Source of the DNA: Candidatus Tayloriibacteriota bacterium
GTDB taxonomy: Bacteria; Patescibacteriota; Minisyncoccia; Phycocordibacterales; UBA6065
Assembly: GCA_016215405.1 (NCBI GenBank)
Contig: JACRJQ010000008.1
Location: 89,866 to 124,897 of the forward strand
DNA length: 35,032 nucleotides
Reading direction: 5' to 3'
The notes under the pieces were generated by a model. It saw only the letters and a list, made by a program, of their open reading frames with translations, ran no database searches and was not told the DNA's origin. A program made the position numbers and the translations under genes. Of this stretch, positions 17,539 through 24,961 are shown one piece after another. Numbering within the stretch: position 1 is the first letter of the stretch; each line of letters begins with the position of its first letter.

Positions 17539-17973
17539 TTACTTGCCCGTAGAGCCGAAACCCCTCTCTCCCCTGTCTGACGCCGAGAGCTCGCCGTCCT
17601 TGACCTCTTTGAACTTCACTTCCTCGTATTCGTGAATTATCATCTGAGCCACTTTGTTGCCGGGCTCGAACGTGTACGGCTCCTTGCCGAGGTTCATAAC
17701 GCCGACGCGGACTTCGCCGCGATAGCCGGAGTCGATGACGTTGCCGTACGTGATGATGCCGTGCTTGAAAGAGAGGCCGGATTTCTCATAGATGATGCCG
17801 ACGCAGCCTGCCGGTATCTCCATCTTGAGCCCGGTATTGATCGAGGCGCGCTCGAGGGGCGCGAGGGTGACCTTCTCTCCCACATAGAGGTCAAAGCCCG
17901 CGTCTCCAGGCAAAGCGTATTTCGGAATAGGCACGTTATCGCGGACACGGACGATCTTGAGCGTCTTTTTCAT
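17539..17973 (-). CDS. dut: dUTP diphosphatase
   Basis: PGDAGFDLYV, EKSGLSFKHGI, NVIDSGYRGEV, GNKVAQMI, C-terminal RGERGFGSTGK. Confidence 0.95.
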   Translation of the reverse strand: MKKTLKIVRVRDNVPIPKYALPGDAGFDLYVGEKVTLAPLERASINTGLKMEIPAGCVGIIYEKSGLSFKHGIITYGNVIDSGYRGEVRVGVMNLGKEPYTFEPGNKVAQMIIHEYEEVKFKEVKDGELSASDRGERGFGSTGK

Positions 17974-17979
17974 ACGGGT

Positions 17980-17985
17980 ACTATA
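17980..17985 (-). promoter_or_regulatory. -10-like TATAGT, 6 nt upstream of ATG at 17973
   Basis: TATAGT-ACCCGT-ATG on the minus strand. Confidence 0.5.
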
Positions 17986-18655
17986 TCAGTCTTTTGATCG
18001 TCGCCCAGAGCTTATCGTGGACATCCTCGCGAGAGAGTATCTTCTCGCCCTTGGCACATCCTATGACATCCCATCGGTATTTTTTCGCGACATAAGCATA
18101 TGCGCCGGCAGCGTTCTTTAGATGGTTCAGGTCTGCCTCGTGTATATCGCGCTTCTTTCCCTTCGTATACTCCCTCTTCCCCTTCTGGTCGACGAGCTTT
18201 TGGCCAACCTCCGGCGGCATGTAGAGAAGAATGACCTTGTCAGGCCGCGGTATGCCGAAGATCCCGAATTCGAGCTCGTCGAGCCATTTGAGGAATCTGT
18301 CCCTCGCGGCCTTTCCTTTTATCTTACCTGTCTGATGGCCCATGTTGGCGGAGACGTACCTATTCGAGACGACGACCTTGCCTTCAGAGAGCCACTTCTT
18401 CACTTCGGACGATTTATCGAAACGGTCGAGCGCGTAGAAGAGAGAGCCGCGATACGGCCCGACTTCATCGGCTGTTCCGTATTCGCCGCGTAGATATTTC
18501 TCGACGAAGACCGCAGAAGGCTTTCCGTATTGCGGAAAGTCGAGCTCCATCACCTCTCTTCCCTCCTTTCTGAGGCGATCGACGAGGAGTTTGGTCTGGG
18601 TGCCCTTGCCCGAGCCGTCGGTCCCGTCGATCACGATAAAGGCTCCCTTTTTCAT
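17981..18655 (-). CDS. tmk: Thymidylate kinase-like protein
   Basis: FIVIDGTDGSGKGTQTKLL P-loop, ALDRFDKSSEVKKWLSEGKVVVSNRYVSANMGHQ. Confidence 0.88.
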   Translation of the reverse strand: MKKGAFIVIDGTDGSGKGTQTKLLVDRLRKEGREVMELDFPQYGKPSAVFVEKYLRGEYGTADEVGPYRGSLFYALDRFDKSSEVKKWLSEGKVVVSNRYVSANMGHQTGKIKGKAARDRFLKWLDELEFGIFGIPRPDKVILLYMPPEVGQKLVDQKGKREYTKGKKRDIHEADLNHLKNAAGAYAYVAKKYRWDVIGCAKGEKILSREDVHDKLWATIKRLI

Positions 18656-19824
18656 TATCTTTGCTTGAGGACCTTATCTATCCTCCTCGCCAGGAGGATC
18701 ATGTCCCTCTCCTTCGCTCCGCGCGTAGTCTCGCCAGCGGTGCCGAGCCTTATGCCCGACGGGTCGACCGGAGACCTTTGGTCGAACGGTATCGCGTTCT
18801 TGTTCACGATGATGCCCGCGGCTTCGAGCCTATCGGACGCCTCCTTGCCTCCTACGCCCTGCGATGCGACGTCGACGAGGATTAGGTGCGAGTCGGTCCC
18901 GCCCGAGATCACCCTCCAGCCGAGCTTTGAGAGCTCCGAAGAGAGCGCCTGAGCGTTCTTTACCACCTGCTTCGCGTACTTCCTGAAGGCGGGCGACGCC
19001 GCTTCTTTGAGGGCGACGGCTATGGCCGCCGTCTGATTCATATGAGGGCCTCCCTGAAGGCCGGGAAAGACCGCCTTGTCTATCTTCTTATCCAATCCGC
19101 GGTCGTCTTTACGGGCGAAGATGAGGGCTCCGCGCGGGCCGCGAAGGGTCTTGTGAGTGGTCGTCGTCACGATATCGGCATAGGGGAAAGGCGAGGGATA
19201 CGCGCCGCCGGCGACGAGCCCTGCGATATGAGACATGTCGACCATGAGATACGCACCGCAAGAATCGGCGATAGCGCGGAACTTCTCCCAGTCGATCGTA
19301 CGAGGGTATGCGGTGAAGCCGGCGATTATCATCTTTGGCTTTTCGCGAAACGCGAGGTCGCGAAGCGCTTCATAATCGAGCACCTCCGAGTCTTTCGATA
19401 CGCCGTAAGGGACTTGGACGAAGAACTTGCCCGTCGCCGAGACCTTGTGGCCGTGGGTGAGATGCCCTCCGTGATCGAGGCTCATGCCCATCACCTTGTC
19501 CCCTTTCTCGAGGAGGCCTACATAGACCGCGAGATTCGCCGGAGAGCCCGACAGAGGCTGCGTGTTCACGTGCCACTCGCTCTCCTCGAGCCCGAAGAGC
19601 TTGAGGGCGCGGAGCGAGGCGAGGTCCTCCACTTTATCGACTACGGAATTCCCTCCGTAATAGCGCTTGCCGGAATACCCTTCGGCATATTTATTCGTAA
19701 GCTCCGAGCCGAGCGCGGCGAGGACGTCTTTCGATACGTAATTCTCCGAAGCGATAAGATTGATCGCCTTATTCTGCCTCGCTTTTTCAGCCTTTATGAG
19801 CTTTTCTACAACCTTGTCTTTCAT
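18655..19824 (-). CDS. glyA: Serine hydroxymethyltransferase
   Basis: NLIASENYVSKDVLAALGSELTNKYAEGYSGKRYYGG; DIVTTTTHKTLRGPRGALIFAR PLP-lysine motif. Confidence 0.97.
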   Translation of the reverse strand: MKDKVVEKLIKAEKARQNKAINLIASENYVSKDVLAALGSELTNKYAEGYSGKRYYGGNSVVDKVEDLASLRALKLFGLEESEWHVNTQPLSGSPANLAVYVGLLEKGDKVMGMSLDHGGHLTHGHKVSATGKFFVQVPYGVSKDSEVLDYEALRDLAFREKPKMIIAGFTAYPRTIDWEKFRAIADSCGAYLMVDMSHIAGLVAGGAYPSPFPYADIVTTTTHKTLRGPRGALIFARKDDRGLDKKIDKAVFPGLQGGPHMNQTAAIAVALKEAASPAFRKYAKQVVKNAQALSSELSKLGWRVISGGTDSHLILVDVASQGVGGKEASDRLEAAGIIVNKNAIPFDQRSPVDPSGIRLGTAGETTRGAKERDMILLARRIDKVLKQR

Positions 19825-19966
19825 GGGATTGGTAGGATTAAGAGTAATTTCCGCAGGTCGTAGAGAGGTTAGATCATGGGATTTGCCTAGTGGTTAGATT
19901 GTATCAAAGCCGGATAGGCAATAAAAGCAAAGCCTTCGAGCGCTTCTTTCTTTGCGTGGGCCAGGC

Positions 19967-19972
19967 TAGAAT
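19967..19972 (+). promoter_or_regulatory. -10-like TAGAAT, 6 nt upstream of ATG at 19979
   Basis: TAGAAT-GAATCT-ATG. Confidence 0.55.
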
Positions 19973-19978
19973 GAATCT

Positions 19979-21274
19979 ATGACACGACAAATCATCATCG
20001 TAGACGACGTCGCGCCGGAGCCTAACGCGATGCTCCAAGCCCTTTACTCGCGAAGCCCCAAGAGCGTCACCGAGCATCTCGAGCAGGTAAAGAAGAACGG
20101 TGCCGAGAAATTCATGGCCTCTTACTACGTAGGCTACGGCCACAAGTCGATCGGCGACTGCGGCACGACCTCAATCTTCGTCGAGAACGTCTCTATGCTC
20201 GTGGCGAAAGCGGTCCAAGACTGGCCGCTCTATAGCGGACAAGAGGCCTCGACCCGCTACCTCGATATGTCGAAGCAAGAGGTGCTCGACCCTCTAGGCT
20301 CCGCCGAGGGTAGGGCGATACAAGACGAGTGGATGCGATTCTACGTCCACGCCCTCGAAACTCTCCAGCCCGCGCTCAAGGCCCGATTCCCTATAAAGGA
20401 AGGCGAGAAAGAAACCCTCTACGACAAGGCGATCAAGGCGCGCGCCTTCGACATCGCCCGCGGATTCCTGCCTGCCGGCGCGACCACCTATGCATCGTGG
20501 CACACGAACCTCCGCCAAGCCCACGACCACTTAAAGGAGATGCGCCACCACCCTCTCGAAGAGGTGCGCGAGGTCGCGAAGGAGATCGTGAAGTCCCTCC
20601 AGGCGAAATACGGCTCGAGCTTCCTTCACAAGGAATACGCCGTCGAGGAGGAATACCTCGCGAAGTCGGAATCCGAATTCGCCTACTTCGATGACCTGTC
20701 GATAAAGGATTTCTCGTATGAGGTAAGGCTTGATCTCGACGGCCTCAAGAAGCACGGAAGGCTCCTTACGGAAAGGCCCCCGAAAGCAGAGCTCCATCAT
20801 CGCTTCAGGCAATACGGAGACATCGTATTCTCCTTCCCTCTCGATTTCGGGTCATACCGCGACCTCCAGAGGCAGCGAAGCTCGGTACAGGAAATGCCTC
20901 TCCTTACGACTCGCCACGGCTTCCATCCATGGTATCTCGAGCAGCTTACGCCCGAGCTCAAGAGAGAGGCGCTCGAGGTCCTCAAGGCTCAAGAGAGTCG
21001 CATCGCCGCCCTTTCAGCGTCAGACGAGGTAAAGCAGTACTATACGGCGATGGGATATACAGTCGCGGTAAAAATGTCCTGCTCTCTACCGTCTGCGGTC
21101 TATATCGCCGAGCTCCGCTCTGCAGACACCGTCCATCCGACCTTGCGCGTCGAGGCGCAGCGCATGGGCGACGCCATAAAGGCGGCCGTACCCGGCATCG
21201 CCATGCATCACGACACCTCTCCAGGAACATGGAATATCAAGCGCGGCGCGCAGGATATCGTTAGAAAAGAATAG
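19979..21274 (+). CDS. thyX: ThyX-like flavin-dependent thymidylate synthase family protein, apparently two ThyX-like halves
   Basis: First half YGHKSIGDCGTTSIFVENVS...SGQEASTRYLDM; second half FSFPLDFGSYRDLQRQRSSVQEMP...ELRSADTVHPTLRVEAQRM. Confidence 0.75.
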   Translation: MTRQIIIVDDVAPEPNAMLQALYSRSPKSVTEHLEQVKKNGAEKFMASYYVGYGHKSIGDCGTTSIFVENVSMLVAKAVQDWPLYSGQEASTRYLDMSKQEVLDPLGSAEGRAIQDEWMRFYVHALETLQPALKARFPIKEGEKETLYDKAIKARAFDIARGFLPAGATTYASWHTNLRQAHDHLKEMRHHPLEEVREVAKEIVKSLQAKYGSSFLHKEYAVEEEYLAKSESEFAYFDDLSIKDFSYEVRLDLDGLKKHGRLLTERPPKAELHHRFRQYGDIVFSFPLDFGSYRDLQRQRSSVQEMPLLTTRHGFHPWYLEQLTPELKREALEVLKAQESRIAALSASDEVKQYYTAMGYTVAVKMSCSLPSAVYIAELRSADTVHPTLRVEAQRMGDAIKAAVPGIAMHHDTSPGTWNIKRGAQDIVRKE

Positions 21275-21304
21275 AATACATCTCGCTCCCACGAGCAAAC
21301 AGGT

Positions 21305-21342
21305 AACTAAAACCAGTATCATATATGATACTGGTTTTAGTT
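21305..21342. repeat. Perfect 38-nt palindrome AACTAAAACCAGTATCATATATGATACTGGTTTTAGTT
   Basis: Sequence equals its reverse complement; shares a 20-nt core with 2564-2605. Confidence 0.97.
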
Positions 21343-21394
21343 GTCTTTTTGTCCGTAGCGAGAAAGCCGGGGACGGGGCCTGGGCCAGCCGTTC

Positions 21395-21934
21395 CTAATA
21401 CCTCTCAGTGTCGCTGTGAACGAGGTCATATTGGACCCCGGCTTTCGCGAAGAGAGCCTTCGACTTCTCTCCCCTCTGATAGTCGCGGAAAGACACCACT
21501 CTCTTTATACCCGCGGCGACGATGAGCTTCGCACACACGTAGCAAGGCGTCATCTGGCAATAGAGCGTCGCTCCCTCGACGGAGACCCCTCCCTTTGCAG
21601 CCTGCATAAGGACGTTCTGCTCCGCGTGTATGGTGCGTATGCAGTGCTCGGATATCACGCCGTCATCGTTTATCACCTTGTGCATCTCGTGGCCCACCTC
21701 GTCGCAATGAGGCTGCCCTGGCGGAGACCCCACGTAGCCAGTAGCGAGGACCTGCCTGTCTTTCGCTATGACGGAGCCGGAGCGTCCGCGATCGCAGGTC
21801 GCGCGCTTCGCAGCGGCGTGCATGATCTCTATGAAATACTCGTCCCAAGACGGTCTGACGTGCTTTTCAGGCGCAGAAGAAGGAAGAGGAGCGGCTCCTT
21901 TCACCGGCTTCTTTTTCGAGGTTTGTTTTGCCAT
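21395..21934 (-). CDS. dCMP deaminase family protein (ComEB-like)
   Basis: HAEQN and PCYVCAK zinc motifs; start set to MAKQTSKKKPVK at 21934 because the upstream ORF extension is implausible. Confidence 0.88.
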   Translation of the reverse strand: MAKQTSKKKPVKGAAPLPSSAPEKHVRPSWDEYFIEIMHAAAKRATCDRGRSGSVIAKDRQVLATGYVGSPPGQPHCDEVGHEMHKVINDDGVISEHCIRTIHAEQNVLMQAAKGGVSVEGATLYCQMTPCYVCAKLIVAAGIKRVVSFRDYQRGEKSKALFAKAGVQYDLVHSDTERY

Positions 21935-21940
21935 GCCGAA

Positions 21941-21946
21941 ATGATA
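21941..21946 (-). promoter_or_regulatory. -10-like TATCAT, 6 nt upstream of ATG at 21934
   Basis: TATCAT-TTCGGC-ATG on the minus strand. Confidence 0.55.
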
Positions 21947-21968
21947 CTCCTCATTGGAGAAATAAAAA

Positions 21969-21990
21969 AGCCCGCTCGTGAAAGCGGGCT
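21969..21990 (-). terminator. Hairpin AGCCCGCT-N6-AGCGGGCT followed by a T run on the minus strand
   Basis: Intrinsic terminator downstream of the small ORF 22011-22187. Confidence 0.75.
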
Positions 21991-22010
21991 CGCAGATCGA
22001 GGCCGAAGCC

Positions 22011-22187
22011 TCAATGAGGGATGATGACGTTATCCGGAGGCGGAGGCGAGGGCCTGAGGGGCGGAACCAGGCTGTGGTCCATCTCCCAAGCCGCGAGGCC
22101 GCGCAGGTCGCTTCCCCCTTCGAGGAAGCGCTCTGTCTGCATCGCGCCGAGACAAACGTCTTCGACGGGGTCGGTCGTTGTTTCCAT
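22011..22187 (-). CDS. Small 58-aa hypothetical protein METTTDPVEDVCLGAMQTERFLEGGSDLRGLAAWEMDHSLVPPLRPSPPPPDNVIIPH
   Basis: ATG-to-TGA ORF below the supplied track cutoff, followed by its own terminator-like hairpin and fitting the gap between flanking genes. Confidence 0.45.
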   Translation of the reverse strand: METTTDPVEDVCLGAMQTERFLEGGSDLRGLAAWEMDHSLVPPLRPSPPPPDNVIIPH

Positions 22188-22256
22188 GGAAAAGAGGCTT
22201 GTATATATGATACATCACTTCCAAGCCCTAGAGAGGGACGTCGAAGGTGGATACGC

Positions 22257-22679
22257 CTAGAGAAAGGATGGATTCTCGTCGAGCCACGAGGAAACCATGT
22301 CAGGCACATCGGAGATGTCTCTGTACCGCCTGAAGACGAACGGCCCTTCCCCATGTATGCCTTCGATGAGGCCAGAGACCACCGCGCCTTCGCGAGCGAG
22401 GGCGAGAAGCGGCCTCTTGTGATGCTTTACGTGCGTCGCCATCTCGTAGCCGAGGCCTAAGGACGGCAGGTCGCATATCGCGAGCATGAGATCCGACGTC
22501 TCGACGCATTCGTGTATGTCGCGCCTATAGACGTCTTGAGGTAGGCCGGGACCCAAGAACTCTATTATCTCGAGGCGAGGATCGGCCTTAAGCCTCTCGC
22601 GCATAGCGAGCACTCCGTCGATGAACTCCCGAGGGGCGTTCTTGAGCGCGCATCCGACGTAGAGCTTGGCCTTTTTCAT
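22257..22679 (-). CDS. Nucleoside 2-deoxyribosyltransferase-like protein
   Basis: KLYVGCALKNAPREF N-terminus and ETSDLMLAICDLPSLGLGYEMATHVKHHKRPLLAL, typical of the Rossmann-like NDT fold. Confidence 0.65.
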   Translation of the reverse strand: MKKAKLYVGCALKNAPREFIDGVLAMRERLKADPRLEIIEFLGPGLPQDVYRRDIHECVETSDLMLAICDLPSLGLGYEMATHVKHHKRPLLALAREGAVVSGLIEGIHGEGPFVFRRYRDISDVPDMVSSWLDENPSFL

Positions 22680-22685
22680 GAGACC

Positions 22686-22691
22686 ATCCTA
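22686..22691 (-). promoter_or_regulatory. -10-like TAGGAT, 6 nt upstream of ATG at 22679
   Basis: TAGGAT-GGTCTC-ATG on the minus strand. Confidence 0.45.
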
Positions 22692-22697
22692 TCAGGC

Positions 22698-22735
22698 AAA
22701 GCAAAGCCGCGCACGGAGGTGCGCGGCTTTGCTTT
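22698..22735. terminator. 17-bp hairpin AAAGCAAAGCCGCGCAC-ggag-GTGCGCGGCTTTGCTTT
   Basis: Intrinsic terminator at the end of the secE-nusG-rplK operon. Confidence 0.85.
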
Positions 22736-22743
22736 TATAGACC

Positions 22744-22850
22744 TTACTTCACATCAACCCCCGCGTATTTTTCTGCTGAAAAATCCCGTGGGCTCGCCTC
22801 GCGCCGTCACGCTCCGGCCGGTTGATGTTTATTACTTCACATCAACCCCC
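22744..22850. repeat. 19-bp direct repeat TTACTTCACATCAACCCCC (22744-22762 and 22832-22850) flanking a 69-nt module
   Basis: Second copy is the 3' end of rplK; first copy lies downstream. Confidence 0.9.
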
Positions 22851-23254
22851 ATGTTCCTCGCCGTTCCCTCTACCATCCTCATCGCCGCGTTTATATCGGT
22901 CGTATTAAGGTCTGGGAGCTTCTTCTCGGCGATCGCCTTTACCTGAGCTTTCGTGAGAGCGCCTACCTTAGCCGAGTTCGGCTTGCCGGAACCCTTCTCT
23001 ATCTTGAGGGTCTTTATGATCATCTGAGACGCAGGCTCGGTCTTGTAGATCATCTTGTACGATCGGTCGTCATAGACCTCGATGATCGTAGGAACGGTCT
23101 CGCCCACGCGGGTCTTCGTCTCATCGTTGAAGCGCTTTACGAATTCGCCGATGTTGATGCCGGCCGAACCGAGAGCGGGGCCGAGCGCCTGGCCAGGAAC
23201 GGCCTTGCCGCCTGGGATCTGGAGCTTGAGCATCTTTGTTACTTTCTTTGCCAT
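22832..23254 (-). CDS. rplK: 50S ribosomal protein L11
   Basis: LKLQIPGGKAVPGQALGPALGSAGINIGEFVKRFND. Confidence 0.97.
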   Translation of the reverse strand: MAKKVTKMLKLQIPGGKAVPGQALGPALGSAGINIGEFVKRFNDETKTRVGETVPTIIEVYDDRSYKMIYKTEPASQMIIKTLKIEKGSGKPNSAKVGALTKAQVKAIAEKKLPDLNTTDINAAMRMVEGTARNMGVDVK

Positions 23255-23272
23255 AGTAGGGAGTAGATTATA

Positions 23273-23818
23273 TTAAAGCTTCTTAACTTGCAAGAAATCG
23301 AGCTCGACAGGAGTCTCGCGGCCGAACATCGAGACGAGGACCTTCACCTTGCCCCTCTCGGTATCCACTTCGGAGACCTTGCCCTCGAGGTCCTTGAACG
23401 GGCCGTCTGCGATCTTCACCGCATCCTCGATGGCGAGGTTTATCTCGTGCTTGACCGATCCCGTGTCCATGCGCCCTACAAGCTGGTCGATCTCCTTTTG
23501 GGTAAGGGGCACCGGATGGACGCCTGAACCGACGAAGCCCGTCACTCGGGGCGTGTTGCGGACGACGTACCACGAATCGTCCGTCACGATCATATCAACG
23601 AGGATGTAGCCGGGATAGACCTTCTCCTCCTCCTCTACGCGCTTGCCGCCTTTTACCTTTATCTTCTTCTCCGTCGGCACGAGAACGCTGAAGATCTTGT
23701 CCTGCATGTTGAGGGAATCGATGCGCTGCCTGAGGTTTCGCGCGACCGCGTTCTCATAGCCGGCATAGGTATGTATGGCGTACCAATGGCGCTCTCCGCC
23801 TGTTTGCTGTTTCGACAT
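23273..23818 (-). CDS. nusG: Transcription termination/antitermination protein NusG
   Basis: HWYAIHTYAGYENAVARNLRQRI; VYPGYILVDM; VGSGVHPVPL; KOW domain DGPFKDLEGKVSEVD. Confidence 0.97.
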   Translation of the reverse strand: MSKQQTGGERHWYAIHTYAGYENAVARNLRQRIDSLNMQDKIFSVLVPTEKKIKVKGGKRVEEEEKVYPGYILVDMIVTDDSWYVVRNTPRVTGFVGSGVHPVPLTQKEIDQLVGRMDTGSVKHEINLAIEDAVKIADGPFKDLEGKVSEVDTERGKVKVLVSMFGRETPVELDFLQVKKL

Positions 23819-23830
23819 AGTTTGAATTTA

Positions 23831-24013
23831 TTACTTGAGAAGGAAGTCCTGTACGCCGAGAGAGAATGCGTAATCGGCGATAGAGAGGACCACGGCGGTG
23901 ACGACGGAGAGCCCTATGACGATAAGGGTGTAGTTGAGAGCCTGGCTCTTCGTAGGCCAGTTAACGTGCTTCATCTCGCCCCTGGTCTCTTTGATGTATT
24001 CGACAAGCTTCAT
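23831..24013 (-). CDS. secE: Preprotein translocase subunit SecE
   Basis: 60 aa, ETRGEMKHVNWPTKSQALNYTLIVIGLS, adjacent to nusG. Confidence 0.93.
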   Translation of the reverse strand: MKLVEYIKETRGEMKHVNWPTKSQALNYTLIVIGLSVVTAVVLSIADYAFSLGVQDFLLK

Positions 24014-24102
24014 AATGTAGAGAAAATTTCCTAATAAAAACCGCCCCGGAGGGCTAAGTTCCTATATAGTACTACTACTTCGGCGGCAAAGCAAGCCCTC
24101 GC

Positions 24103-24537
24103 CTACTTCGCCTTCGTACCCTCGGGTATGTCCGGATTCGGCTCAAGGAGGGAGAACTTACCGTCCGCGGTCGAGACCGCGAAGAGCATCCCGTTCGACT
24201 CGAAACCTTTGATCTTGCGAGGCTCGAGATTGGTGACGAACATGCACTTCTTGCCTACGAGGGTAGCCGGCTCGGGAAAATAGGCCGATATGCCGGAGAC
24301 GATCTGGCGCACGTCCCTCTTCATCTCCTCCATGACCACATGCGCCACGGGGGTGCCCGAAGCCACTTCGGCGGAGTCTGCCGCGCCCCCGACAGGAGCG
24401 ATCGTCGCCACCGGCTCCGTGACCTGGCCGAAATCGACAGAGAGCTTCAGGAGCTTGTCCGTCGCCGGGATCTTCTCGGCGGAGAGTATCTTTCCGACCT
24501 TTATCTCTACCTTCGCGAAATCGTCGTATGAGATCAT
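24103..24537 (-). CDS. Stand-alone tRNA-binding (EMAPII/Trbp111-like) domain protein
   Basis: FAKVEIKVGKILSAEKIPATDKLLKLSVDFG ... VTNLEPRKIKGFESNGMLFA, as in MetRS C-terminal domains. Confidence 0.88.
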   Translation of the reverse strand: MISYDDFAKVEIKVGKILSAEKIPATDKLLKLSVDFGQVTEPVATIAPVGGAADSAEVASGTPVAHVVMEEMKRDVRQIVSGISAYFPEPATLVGKKCMFVTNLEPRKIKGFESNGMLFAVSTADGKFSLLEPNPDIPEGTKAK

Positions 24538-24543
24538 ATATGT

Positions 24544-24933
24544 TTATTCCTTATTCTTAAGTCGATCTATGTAGCTTTGCAATATTATAGAGGCTGCCGA
24601 AGCGTCTATCGTATCGGTCTTCCCTTGAAAATGAGCCGCCTGATGGGAGCTTAGGAGCTCCGGCTCATATACGACTACGATGCCGGTCGCTCGCTCGAGC
24701 TCGTCCGCGAACATCCTGATCTGCGACATGATCGGGTTATCGTTCATCTTGAAGTCCTTCGATTCGCCCAAGACGACGGTCTCTATCCCCTGGCTCTTCA
24801 CGAGCTTCGCGAGCTCCGCGACGAGAAAGTTGTCGTTCGGAAATACGGCCTTCGGAAAAGCCATCATCCCCTTGTCGTCGGAGACGGCGATGCCCACTCT
24901 TTTCTTTCCGTAGTCTATGCCGAGAAGGCGCAT
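24544..24933 (-). CDS. ruvX: RuvX/YqgF family putative pre-16S rRNA nuclease
   Basis: MRLLGIDYGKKRVGIAVSD; Asp-rich C-terminal motif DTIDASAASIILQSYID. Confidence 0.93.
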   Translation of the reverse strand: MRLLGIDYGKKRVGIAVSDDKGMMAFPKAVFPNDNFLVAELAKLVKSQGIETVVLGESKDFKMNDNPIMSQIRMFADELERATGIVVVYEPELLSSHQAAHFQGKTDTIDASAASIILQSYIDRLKNKE

Positions 24934-24961
24934 GTTTTGTTCTTATTATCCCGTCTCGCGT

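Noticed and set aside
21935-22354. 5' extension of the deaminase ORF (319 aa version)
   Set aside because: Crosses a terminator hairpin and a better small ORF; the conserved part begins after MAKQTSKKKP at 21934, which has a -10-like element 6 nt upstream.
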